Source: Sporocytophaga sp. (GTDB lineage Bacteria > Bacteroidota > Bacteroidia > Cytophagales > Cytophagaceae). Taken from it: a stretch of DNA of 64,000 bases. The stretch spans positions 186,001 to 250,000 of the forward strand of contig JANQAB010000004.1 of the NCBI GenBank assembly GCA_024707265.1, given 5' to 3'. The notes under the pieces are model-generated. The model saw nothing but the letters and a program-made list of their open reading frames with translations. It was not told where the DNA came from and did not search any database. Of this stretch, positions 54,034 to 63,758 are shown piece after piece; position 1 is the first letter of the stretch; the number at the start of each line of letters is the position of its first letter. Made by a program: the position numbers and the translations under genes.

Positions 54034-57000
54034 ATGATGAAACAGAAACAAGAAAGACCTAGTCAACAAATTATTAGGAGTTTTCATAGGATTATAAGGG
54101 ATAAATATTTTCTAAGTGTTCTTATGTCTTTTTTCATCTTAAGCGGTACCCAGGCTCAGGATATTGCTACTACTCCTGTTAAAATCGGGAGCGTGGATGA
54201 GTTCTACAATTCGGTTCACCTTTCAGAATCTCAGATAAAAACCCGCAAAATTAAAAAAAGTATTATTCCTGTTACCAATGATTCAGTTTTAGCTTTGATT
54301 AATCTCAAAAAAACTATTGATGGTGAAGAATTCATTTATGGGGAAGTTCAGAACAAAGAGGCATCATCAGTCTCTTTCTCTATTGTTGACGGGAAACTGA
54401 GTGGCCATGTAGTAATTCCTTCTGATAAAAAAGCGTTCAGATATTTCTCTCAACAAGGTGATGTATTTGTAGAGGAAGAAGATATTAATCAAGTAATCTG
54501 TATTGACTTTGATAAAGCAGCTAATGCTGAAAAACGAGCGTTGCCAGTCCAGGCTCCGCCATCAGGATCAGCAGTGTATAATCTGCAAAGTCTGGCTGGT
54601 GTGACTGCTGTTGCTTACCTGGACTTTGACGGACAGGTTGTGACGGGGACAAGATGGAATGGAGGAAATACCATCAATGCCTTGCCTGGAAATTTTTCAG
54701 AAACAGAAGTTACCAATATCTGGAGAATGATCAGTGAGGATTTCAGGGCTTTTAATATCAACGTTACAACCAATGAAGCTGTGTTTAATGCTGCTCCCAG
54801 AGGCAGAAGGATAAGATGTATATTTACTCCTACCAACACGGCTTCTCCCGGAGCTGGTGGTGTTGCATACGTTAATTCTTTCAGATGGACTGATGATACT
54901 CCTTGCTGGGTTTTCAATAGCGGTACTAAAGGAGCAGGAGAAGCTGGTTCTCATGAAATTGGACATACATTAGGTCTGTCTCATGATGGCAGAACGTCTC
55001 CGAGAGAGGATTATTATTCAGGTCATGGCATTTGGGCCCCAATCATGGGGGTAGGTTATTCTAAAGGGTTAGTTCAATGGAGTCGCGGCGAATATGCAAA
55101 TGCCAATCAAACTCAGGATGATATAACAATTATTGCAGGAACAGGAAATGGATTTGGTTTTCGAACAGATGAAGCAGGTAATACCAATGCTACAGCTAAA
55201 GCATTGATTGTTTCTCAGTCCGGAGCTGTTTCCAATACTCAAAACTATGGCATCATTTCACAAAGAACGGATGTGGACATCTATTCATTTACGACATCCG
55301 GTGGAACTGTTACATTAACAATTAATCCTTCTCCATCTTTTCCTAATCTTGATATAGTTGCTACCATTAAAAATGCAGCAGGAACAACTTTGGCAACTTC
55401 CAATCCTACAGCCTCTGCTCCGGGCAGTCAGACGGGACCTACAGCTATTAATGGTTTAAATGCTTCATTTAACATAAACCTTTCAGCAGGAACTTATTAT
55501 TTGAATATTGATGGAACCGGGCAGGGAGATCCTGCAACTACCGGCTATTCGGATTATTCCTCTATAGGGGAATATTTTATATCAGGTACTATTCCTGTAG
55601 CGCAGACTAATCAAAATCCTGTTGTTAGAATTACTGCTCCTTTAAACAATTCAGTGTTTACAGCTCCTGCAACCATTAATGTTACAGCTACTGCAACTGA
55701 TGCAGATGGATCGATAAGTGGAGTTACCTTTTCCGGTGCTGGTACATCAGTAACTGATAATACCAGTCCATATACTACTACCTGGAACAATGTAGTAGCA
55801 GGTACTTACAAAATTGTTGCAAATGTCAGAGATAATAATGGAGGAGTTGGAACAGATACAGTAACTGTAACAGTGGTTCCGGCTGTCAATCAAAATCCGG
55901 TTGTTAGAATTACAGCACCACTTAATAATGCAGTGTTTACAGCTCCTGCTACCATCAATGTCTCAGCTACAGCATCTGATGCAGATGGTACGATAAGCGA
56001 AGTTTACTTTTTCCGGTATTGGTTCATCAGTGACTGATAATACCAGTCCTTACGGTACTACCTGGAACAATGTAGCAGCAGGTACTTACCAAATATATGC
56101 GACTGTCAGAGATAATAATGGAGGATTAGGCTCAGATACAATAACAGTAACAGTTTTGCCAAATCAGAATCCTGTTGTTAAAATTACAGCTCCCTTAAAC
56201 AATACAGTGTTTACAGCTCCTGCTACCATCAATGTCTCAGCTACAGCATCTGATGCAGATGGTACGATAAGCGGGGTTACCTTTTCCGGAGCCGGAGCAT
56301 CAGTAACTGATAATGCCAGTCCATATACTACTACGTGGAACAATGTAGCAGCGGGTACTTACAAAATTGTTGCAAATGTCAGAGATAATAATGGAGGAGT
56401 TGGAACAGATACCGTAACCGTAACAGTAGTTCCGGCTGTCAACCAAAATCCTGTTGTTAGAATTTCAGCTCCTTTGAACAATGCAGTGTTTACAGCTCCT
56501 GCAACAATCAATGTAACAGCTACAGCATCTGACGTAGACGGAACAATAAGCGAAGTTACCTTTTCGGGTGCAGGAGTAACGGTCACAGACGTGACCAGTC
56601 CATATAGTATTACCTGGACAAATGTAGCAGTAGGTACTTATAAAATTGTTGCAAACTCCAGAGATAACAATGGAGGAGTTGGAACAGATACCGTAACCGT
56701 AACAGTAGTTCCGGCTCTCAACCAAAATCCTGTTGTTAGAATTTCAGCTCCTTTGAACAATGCAGTGTTTACAGCTCCCGCAACAATCAATGTCTCAGCT
56801 ACAGCAACTGATTACGATGGTACGATAAGCGGGGTTACTTTTTCGGGCGCAGGAGTGACGGTAACAGACGTGACCAGTCCATATAGTATTACCTGGACAA
56901 ATGTAGCAGTAGGTACTTATAAAATTGTTGCAAACGCCAGAGATAACAATGGAGGAATAGGAACAGATACCGTAACAGTAACAGTAGTTCCGGCTCTCAA

Positions 57001-58060
57001 CCAAAATCCTGTTGTTAGAATTTCAGCTCCTTTGAACAATGCAGTGTTTACAGCTCCTGCAACAATCAATGTGACAGCTATAGCATCTGACGTAGACGGA
57101 ACAATAAGCGGAGTTACCTTTTCGGGCGCAGGAGTAACGGTAACTGACATTACCAATCCATATAGTATCATCTGGACAAATGTAGCAGCAGGTACTTATA
57201 AAATTGTTGCAAATGTCAGAGATAATGATGGAGGAGTAGGAACAGATACCGTAACAGTAACAGTAGTTCCGGCTGTCAATCAGAATCCAGTCGTTTCAAT
57301 TACCAGTCCACTCAATAATGCTTCTTTTAATGTTCCGGCAAATATTACCATTACTGCAAGCGCCTCAGATGCAGATGGTATGATTACAAGTGTAGCATTT
57401 TACAATGGATCTTTGCTGTTAGGGACTGATAATACAGCACCTTATACTTTTACAATTACCGGAGCTACTGCAGGGACTTACGATTTGACAGCAGTTGCAA
57501 CTGACAATAATGGAGGGACAACAACCTCATCTGTAGTAACTGTAAAAGTTGAAAATACACTGTCTACAGGGATAAATGGTCCTTCTTGTTTGGTAGCAGG
57601 GCAAAAGTATCTTTTCGTGCTGTCTCCTGAAGCGCCATTTACCAATATCAGCTGGTGGACTAATGCTCAGGCAATTATTGAAGTAGATCCTTTAGATAAG
57701 AGTAAAGTGTTTATAACTTATGCTTCAAACATATCTTCTGTTAATATCAGTGCAGGGGTGAATTTTTCGGTAAGTCCCTGGTATAAACAATACGATAAGA
57801 TCCTGAAAGTAGGAGGTTGTCCTTCTGCAGCTTTGGAAGAGGCTGGCTTTGGTGCATCTGATGAAAGTCAGGTAAATGCCAGTGAGGAGGTTTTGTTATC
57901 CTTAAAACTTTATGATTTTCAAGGTAAAGAGATCGCATACAAAGGGGAATTAACACTAGATGCGAATAAACTTAGCGAATATCTTGAAGAAGGAGTTTAT
58001 ATTGTCTATGGAGTAACCGACCATAAGGTGATAAAGAAAAAGATCGCAGTGAAGAAGTAA
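54034..58060 (+). CDS. Secreted metzincin-type protease with Ig-like repeats and T9SS tail (frameshifted)
   Basis: The leader includes a hydrophobic run YFLSVLMSFFILSGTQAQ. The protease part (about 180-380) carries GSHEIGHTLGLSHDG, the metzincin zinc motif HExxHxxGxxHD, and a Met-turn candidate in WAPIMGVGYSKG. A pre-peptidase-like beta domain (TDVDIYSFTTSGGTVTLTIN) follows. Seven Ig-like units of 93 residues (NQNPVVRITAPLNN...VFTAPATINV) begin at 55609, 55888, 56162, 56441, 56720, 56999 and 57278. The frame breaks near 56000-56008, where one extra T spoils GTISEVTFSG. The C-terminus (LYDFQGKEIAYKGELTLDAN, EEGVYIVYGVTDHKVIKKK) resembles a T9SS sorting domain. Together about 1342 residues, secreted by T9SS and surface-bound or released. 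Confidence 0.85.
55609..57553 (+). repeat. Seven tandem 279-bp Ig-domain repeats
   Basis: Units start at 55609, 55888, 56162, 56441, 56720, 56999 and 57278: a strict 279-bp (93-codon) period apart from the third, which is 5 bp early because unit 2 has a shorter linker and the extra T. Units 4 to 6 are closest to each other; unit 7 is diverged. Confidence 0.9.
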
Positions 58061-58080
58061 TAGTATTCTATTATAGTTAT

Positions 58081-58119
58081 AAAAAAAGACTGTCAGAATT
58101 GTCTGACAGTCTTTTTTTA
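58081..58119. terminator. Bidirectional intrinsic terminator
   Basis: AAAAAAA precedes GACTGTCAGA (58088-58097), loop ATTG, TCTGACAGTC (58102-58111) and TTTTTTT. The perfect 10-bp stem with A- and T-runs serves both convergent T9SS-substrate genes. Confidence 0.95.
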
Positions 58120-58143
58120 TATTAATCTTTTTAAAAGATGAAA

Positions 58144-61100
58144 TTATTTCATGAACTTGATTATAGCAGGTTTTCCTTTATCAATAATCTGAATAATATA
58201 CAGTCCATCAGAATAGTTATTCATATCTATCCATTGGTTTTGGATTTCATTGGTTCCTGAGATTATTTTTTTACCGTTACCATTAAAGATCTCAAATTTT
58301 TCAATGAAATCAGATTGACTTAATAATCGTATTTCCGATCCGCTTCTTGCAAGCTTGCCGATTGATGTATTTTCAGATAAAAATTCCGAATTAGAGGTAA
58401 CTGCCGGAATGCTTGTATACAAATATTTTTTTTCTATTCCTGCTTTGCTTATCAATGAAGAAGCCCACTGTAGTTTAACATTAGCATCACCTCCGTTTTC
58501 ATAATATCTGAATTCAAAAGGATAAAAAGTTCTTCCATTAAGGTGAACAGTTTTTTCTTTGTTTTCAATGATTCCGTCATGCCACTGATTAATGATGGTA
58601 TCATTGTTTATTAACAACATAAATCCGTCATCACCATTTGCGGTGAATGTATAATTGTCATCTAATGGAGGTCTTAAATAACCCTTCCATATGATAGTAT
58701 AAAGGTCGTTTCCAAGAAGACTTTCATTGGGAGAACCAGCAGCCCAGTTGAAGTCGATTTGTGTGTCTGTCTGGGTGTATTTAGGGGATATACCATTCAG
58801 TGTAGCTACATCACCAAAGTAGGAACCGATAAGGCCATTACCTGAAGTAAGGTTGGTATTTGTAAAGAGATTGTTTTGTGGCACAATCTGTTTAGCAATG
58901 GAAGATCCGGACCAGAGCAATTCAATAGCTGCGACCCAATCTGTTTCTTCAAACGTGACTCTTATTTTTTTCTTGCCAGGAGTGCTGAAAGTAACAGTGC
59001 CTGACTTTTCCATGAAATATTCAACTCCTGTATAGTCCCCAGAAGTTTTATTAATGACCTCCTGATCTTCTATATAAAGCTTACAATAATCGTTGTAGAA
59101 AGAGTTCAGGTAAAAAGTATAAGTACCTGCAGCAGGGATATCAATATATCCATCCCAGGCAGCCTTAAAGTTATTGTCATCTATTGTTCCCATGTCAGGG
59201 GAGTCGTATTGCCAGTTGAAGTTAATCTCAGGATCAACTCTTTTAAGTCTGACACCATCTGCATTTATGCTTATGGAAGCTACATCAGAATAAGTTCCGG
59301 TCAGGCCATCTCCGGTATAGCCAACTTCATCGCAATCATAAGATGCATATAAATTCAAATCTGTATTTGGTGTGGCAAATGTTATAAGTTTGGAAGTTTC
59401 ACCATCAGACCATCCGGTAAAGATACAGGTCTTGTTAGTAGTTGAAATTACCATAGGAGCCTCAAGGCTTCTTATAATTCCTTTTACCGAGTAAATTGTT
59501 TCTCCTGCAAAATGATAAGTACCATCAAAATTAATTTTTGCTTCCGCAACATTGGAGTTAACAGTAATGCCTACCAGTTGAGGATAAACGTCTGTATACG
59601 TTGTGGAAGAAAAGCCTTTTGAATCGGTAGCTTTTAAATATACACGAAAGAATACATTAGGAGAAGTTTCTCCATTGTTGGGTACGGTAAAGCTGATCGG
59701 CAGGCTGGTTCCTGTTGTAGGAGCCAGCGCGGGGTGTGTATGGGTGTCATGATGAAGATCAACCCAGAATGATAGCGAAGCTCCGGAAAGTGCCCCATCT
59801 TCATCATCAGTAGCTGTGCCTGAAATTTTTAATACATCGTTTGCTTTGTACTTGAAGTTCGCTAGTGGAGAAGATATCACCGGAACAGGGCGCGTGTTCT
59901 GGATCACTGTCAATGTGGCTTCTGCTGAAGTGATGCTTGAAACGCTATTTGACACCACACATTTAAAAATTGCATTATTATCAGCAATTGTAACTGATTG
60001 CACAATTAGAGAGTCATTTGTAGCCCCTTCTATAAGTACTCCGTTTTTATACCATTGATAAGCAAGTGGTTGAAGGTTGCTGTAAGCGGTAATGGTAAAA
60101 AAAGCATTTTCTCCCACTACGAGAGCGCTGCTTTGAGGATTCTGGTTAATAAATACTTCATTGGAATTGGTGTATTTTATCTTCCATAATTTTCCATCGT
60201 AACTGACTGTGTTTGCGCCAGCAGATCCTCCGTCTGCGCCATTTCTTTCAACATAATACATGTCTCCGTTATCAGCAAAAAGATACCAGAGCGGACGATT
60301 AGCACCTATTGCGAAGTCGGTTCTTATTTTGGTAACGGGATCCCATGAGTATATTTTTTCTGTACAGTAATCGCCAAAGAAGATCTGACCTGTATACTCG
60401 GCGGGGAATGTCTTGTTTAAAGGATTGTAGAAGGAACATCCGATGATAGCACAAGCGCCACCTTCGTGAGTATAAAAGTATTCAGGTCCCTGGTAGTTTG
60501 CTATAGAAGTGCTCCCGGAATTACCCTCTCTATCAGGCCATCCGTAAAATTTACCGGGAAGTATCTTGTTGATTTCCTCTGCAGTACTGCCTCCTACATC
60601 TGTAGTATACAATTGACCAGCAGCATCAAATTCAAAGGCAAAAGGATTTCTTAATCCATAAGCATATATAGATTTATTTATACCTGTTACAGCCGGATCG
60701 TTATAGAAAGGATTGTCTGTTGGTATGGATCCATCATCATTAATCCTTAGTATTTTGCCTAATGTGTTGGTTAGCAATTTAGAGTTTGTAGCAACACCAC
60801 CTTCTCCGGTCCCAATGTAAAGCTTTCCATCTGTTCCGAATTTAAGACATCCCCCGTTATGGATACCACCTACAAGAGTATCAAGCTCAATCAGAAGCAC
60901 TTCACTTCCCGGAAGGGTTGCCCTTCCATTATTGGTGGCAGTAAAACGCACAACTCTGTTCTTGTTTCTGTTTTTGGGACAGTAGTAAGCATAATAGTAT
61001 CCATTGTTGAAAAAGTCAGGGTGCAGTGCAATACTGATAAGACCTCTTTCATTAAAGTCGTTTACTTCTATATCCAACAAGGGGCTTGATAATAATACAT

Positions 61101-61293
61101 CATTCTGCACCACTCTTACTTTACCATTCTTTTCCGTGATGTAAATGATGTTATTAAGTCCTTTGGTAATGGAAACCGGATTAAGTCCTGTGGCAATTTC
61201 CTGTTCAATAAATCCGGGAGGTAACTCAGAGGAAAATACACTTTTCAAGATAACTAACTGAATGAAAAGTGATAAAACTACTTTAATTCTCAT
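58144..61293 (-). CDS. Secreted PQQ-type sugar dehydrogenase with PA14 domains and T9SS tail
   Basis: The product is 1049 residues. A signal peptide (MRIKVVLSLFIQLVILKSVF) is followed by a GSDH-like propeller (about 25-375: GLNPVSITKGLNNIIYITEK, RGLISIALHPDFFNNGYYYA, SIYAYGLRNPFAFEFDAAGQ, GKFYGWPDREGNSGS), an Ig-like domain (about 385-465: AYQWYKNGVLIEGATNDSL), a beta-sandwich (RPVPVISSPLANFKYKANDV), two PA14 domains (about 650-785 and 800-945: AGTYTFYLNSFYNDYCKLYI; DDNYTFTANGDDGFMLLIND) and a C-terminal T9SS tail (EKFEIFNGNGKKIISGTNEI; SDGLYIIQIIDKGKPAIIKF). It probably oxidises sugars outside the cell, with PA14 modules binding glycans. It converges on the metzincin gene at a shared terminator. 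Confidence 0.9.
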   Translation of the reverse strand: MRIKVVLSLFIQLVILKSVFSSELPPGFIEQEIATGLNPVSITKGLNNIIYITEKNGKVRVVQNDVLLSSPLLDIEVNDFNERGLISIALHPDFFNNGYYYAYYCPKNRNKNRVVRFTATNNGRATLPGSEVLLIELDTLVGGIHNGGCLKFGTDGKLYIGTGEGGVATNSKLLTNTLGKILRINDDGSIPTDNPFYNDPAVTGINKSIYAYGLRNPFAFEFDAAGQLYTTDVGGSTAEEINKILPGKFYGWPDREGNSGSTSIANYQGPEYFYTHEGGACAIIGCSFYNPLNKTFPAEYTGQIFFGDYCTEKIYSWDPVTKIRTDFAIGANRPLWYLFADNGDMYYVERNGADGGSAGANTVSYDGKLWKIKYTNSNEVFINQNPQSSALVVGENAFFTITAYSNLQPLAYQWYKNGVLIEGATNDSLIVQSVTIADNNAIFKCVVSNSVSSITSAEATLTVIQNTRPVPVISSPLANFKYKANDVLKISGTATDDEDGALSGASLSFWVDLHHDTHTHPALAPTTGTSLPISFTVPNNGETSPNVFFRVYLKATDSKGFSSTTYTDVYPQLVGITVNSNVAEAKINFDGTYHFAGETIYSVKGIIRSLEAPMVISTTNKTCIFTGWSDGETSKLITFATPNTDLNLYASYDCDEVGYTGDGLTGTYSDVASISINADGVRLKRVDPEINFNWQYDSPDMGTIDDNNFKAAWDGYIDIPAAGTYTFYLNSFYNDYCKLYIEDQEVINKTSGDYTGVEYFMEKSGTVTFSTPGKKKIRVTFEETDWVAAIELLWSGSSIAKQIVPQNNLFTNTNLTSGNGLIGSYFGDVATLNGISPKYTQTDTQIDFNWAAGSPNESLLGNDLYTIIWKGYLRPPLDDNYTFTANGDDGFMLLINNDTIINQWHDGIIENKEKTVHLNGRTFYPFEFRYYENGGDANVKLQWASSLISKAGIEKKYLYTSIPAVTSNSEFLSENTSIGKLARSGSEIRLLSQSDFIEKFEIFNGNGKKIISGTNEIQNQWIDMNNYSDGLYIIQIIDKGKPAIIKFMK

Positions 61294-61744
61294 AGGTGTT
61301 TTAAACTTTATTCTAATGCTTTCAGCAAGAGTACGAAATTAGGTGATAATGCCTTTAAAAATAAATATGAGCGTATTTTTTTGTTAAAAAGAAATAAAAC
61401 GTATAACTGTGAATTGAATTAATTCAATGTAATGTTGTAAAAATTATAATGACGGGTTATTAGAATAACACAATTAAATTTTTGAAATTAGCTTCTTGCT
61501 AGGTGGAATTTTAATCGGAAAAAGTAAAAGGAAATACAGGGGGAGATCAATTAAAATCGTTGCTCAAGAGGAAGGGTTACTTATTGTCTTGTTCGTTATT
61601 GTCAAACTGTTTATCCTTCAGTATTTTGAAGAAAAGCTTATAATTTTATCGGTTAGACAATCACGACCTGGGTCAAATTTTAATTCCGGGATTAAGCTGG
61701 TGATCTGAATTTTAACTTAATTTTGGAGAAAAAAAGAATGATAT
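61294..61744. other. Divergent intergenic region
   Basis: 450 bp. A 70-codon frame at 61496-61708 has no family resemblance, a weak start and no recognisable ribosome-binding site; I do not call it. Promoters for the flanking divergent genes should lie here but no clear TAnnTTTG box was found. Confidence 0.4.
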
Positions 61745-62125
61745 ATGTGTAATCAGGTAGTTGTGAATTTATTAGCTGCATATGGTGTATTCCTTATTTT
61801 GTGTGGAATTGTTTCGGTTATTTTTATCGGACTCAAAGCTAAAACAGCTCTAATATCAGGAGGTACTTCAGGGGTAATCTCAATTATAATTTCAGTATTG
61901 ATGTTCAATCAGGTTGCTGTAGCAAAGTATGCCGGAATAATGGTTGTTGCCGCCCTGTTTGTGGTTTTCTCATGGAGAAGTACGAAGACTTTATTTACAT
62001 TGATGGAAATGATTTCAACTTCTCATGAAGACAGAAAAGGTAAAGCAATTGCCTTTCTTATAATTAGCCTGATGGCTGTAGTAAGCATTTTTGCAATTAT
62101 AATGCAGATTGTATTTTGGTGCTGA
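61745..62125 (+). CDS. TMEM14-like small membrane protein
   Basis: The product is 126 residues with four hydrophobic segments: VVVNLLAAYGVFLILCGIVS, VIFIGLKAKTALISGGTSGV, ISIIISVLMFNQVAVAKYAG (with IMVVAALFVVFSW) and AIAFLIISLMAVVSIFAIIM. LLAAYGVFLILCGIVS and KTALISGGTSGV resemble the TMEM14/UPF0136 family, whose members have been linked to heme or fatty-acid transport in eukaryotes. The substrate here is unknown. It heads a run of membrane-protein genes on the plus strand. Confidence 0.6.
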   Translation: MCNQVVVNLLAAYGVFLILCGIVSVIFIGLKAKTALISGGTSGVISIIISVLMFNQVAVAKYAGIMVVAALFVVFSWRSTKTLFTLMEMISTSHEDRKGKAIAFLIISLMAVVSIFAIIMQIVFWC

Positions 62126-62302
62126 TTTGAAGTACTGCTTTTATTTTGTATAAATTGATTTTTTAATGTCAGCGGCCTACACTGTGAAATTTAAAGATTG
62201 CACTAGAGCAATGGAGCTTTTTCAGAAGGCGGGTTTAAAAGTTTCGTATAAAAAATATTTTTATTCTTGTGCCACGGGCATCACCGGAAGCAAGTCATTA
62301 CT

Positions 62303-62720
62303 ATGAAAACATTACATTGTCTGATTAAAGTTGCGGGCTTATTACAAATTATACTTGTTATAGGTAGTCTGTTGATCCCGACCATGCTGAACTGGAAGAA
62401 AGAACTCTCTATGGTTGCTCCACTCATCAGGCAGATGTTCTGGACTTATGCGGGGTATATTCTTATGACAAACCTGGCATTCGGTATATTATCCCTTCTT
62501 GCTCCTGAAGCCCTTGCTGATCGTTCTTTTCTGGCAGCTGTAGTTAGCCTGTTTATAGGACTGTATTGGAGTGCAAGGATAGTCATTCAATTCTTTTTAT
62601 TTTGACAGAGCTTCAGCTCCGAAAGGATGGATATACCTGTGGGGAGAGATTGGATTGGTAGCGATGTTTGTATTTTTTTCAATCATCTATCTTTGGGTTT
62701 TTTATTCGAATATCTCTTAA
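62303..62720 (+). CDS. Small membrane protein (frameshifted)
   Basis: The start is ATG 62303 (MKTLHCLIKVAGLLQIILVI); the in-frame ATG at 62267 adds a His-rich piece unlike a leader. Segments: VAGLLQIILVIGSLLIP, FWTYAGYILMTNLAFGILSL and FLAAVVSLFIGLYWSARIVI. The frame breaks at five T (62594-62598); with four, QFFYFDRASAPKGWIYLWGE and LVAMFVFFSIIYLWVFYSNI continue to the TAA at 62718-62720. The joined protein has about 139 residues and four membrane helices. The family is not recognised. It ends 10 bp before the acyltransferase gene, so the two are probably an operon. Confidence 0.6.
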
Positions 62721-62730
62721 ACTGCTTAAT

Positions 62731-63702
62731 ATGATTCCCGCCATTCATCTTACAGGATTGTTATCAGTAGCTGTAATATTGATCATGACAGTTTTAGTGG
62801 GATATGTCCTTGTAAGGTCAGTTCATTATAAGGTGTCTATAAATATTGCATGGGCAGTACTTGCCTTGGGAATGTTTTTAACGGAGCGTTTATCTGAGGC
62901 ATTCCCTCCTGTATTAAGAATGTTATGTATCATACTTGTTACTTTATTCGGAATGAAGACTGTTGTCGCTGTTGAGTATTATAAGGAAAAAGCGAACAGG
63001 CTTCATTTTATACAATGGATATCTTTTGTTGCAGGTTGGTTTGGTATGAGACCGAATCTGTTTGAAACCCTTGGCTCCAGGCCTCTGAAAGGAGGTGATG
63101 AACTGGTTAAATTTGGTCTGAAGAGAATAGTTGCAGGTGCAGGATTGATATTATTGTCCTGCTATATATATAACAATTTATCACAAGAGATCTTTCAGGT
63201 ATTGTCCACTGCTCTGGCTCTTGTTGGATTAAGCCTTGTGCTGCATTTTGGAATATTAAATATAAGCGCAGGTTTATGGAGGTCAAAAGGTGCAGATACA
63301 AGGACTTTATTCAAAGAGCCTATGAAATCTGTTAGCCTTGCTGAGTTTTGGGGAAAGCGCTGGAACCTTGCTTTTTCAGAAATGACAGCGATAGCATTGT
63401 ACCGTCCGCTTAAGCCTAGAATTGGCGAGAAAGCTGCTATGGTTGCAGCTTTTGTTTTTTCAGGTCTTTTGCATGAAGTGGCAATCAGTGTTCCCGTAAA
63501 GGCTGGATACGGACTTCCATTGTTGTATTTTTTTATTCAGGGCATTCTTATCATTATAGAAAGGAAACTGGAGTATAATGGTATGTTAAAGAATAAGCTG
63601 TTAGCCAGATGCTGGGTATTTGCAGGTTTGATATTACCATTTCCAGTTTTATTTCATAAATGGTTTCTTAAAGGTATAATATGGCCTTTGATAAACTGGT
63701 AA
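62731..63702 (+). CDS. Wax-synthase-like membrane-bound acyltransferase
   Basis: The start is ATG 62731, 10 bp after the corrected end of the previous gene. The product is 323 residues with eight or so membrane helices. The block SLAEFWGKRWNLAFSEMTAI, with FVFSGLLHEVAISVPVKAGY (conserved His) and YGLPLLYFFIQGILIII, matches the long-chain-alcohol O-fatty-acyltransferase (wax synthase, MBOAT_2-like) group. RPNLFETLGSRPLKGGDELV is the family's N-terminal block. Such enzymes join fatty acyl-CoA to alcohols or other acceptors in the membrane. Neighbouring small membrane proteins may take part in the same lipid process. Confidence 0.8.
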   Translation: MIPAIHLTGLLSVAVILIMTVLVGYVLVRSVHYKVSINIAWAVLALGMFLTERLSEAFPPVLRMLCIILVTLFGMKTVVAVEYYKEKANRLHFIQWISFVAGWFGMRPNLFETLGSRPLKGGDELVKFGLKRIVAGAGLILLSCYIYNNLSQEIFQVLSTALALVGLSLVLHFGILNISAGLWRSKGADTRTLFKEPMKSVSLAEFWGKRWNLAFSEMTAIALYRPLKPRIGEKAAMVAAFVFSGLLHEVAISVPVKAGYGLPLLYFFIQGILIIIERKLEYNGMLKNKLLARCWVFAGLILPFPVLFHKWFLKGIIWPLINW

Positions 63703-63758
63703 GGATTTGTTGATTTAATTTTTAGAATATTTATTTTGTTAAATTTTAAAAGGCGTAT

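Noticed and set aside
56359..57171. Minus-strand frames across the Ig repeats
   Set aside because: They recur with the 279-bp period and mirror the plus-strand codons; they are shadows of the repeat-coding sequence.
61496..61708. 70-codon frame in the divergent gap
   Set aside because: Weak start, no ribosome-binding site and no protein-like pattern beyond one hydrophobic stretch.
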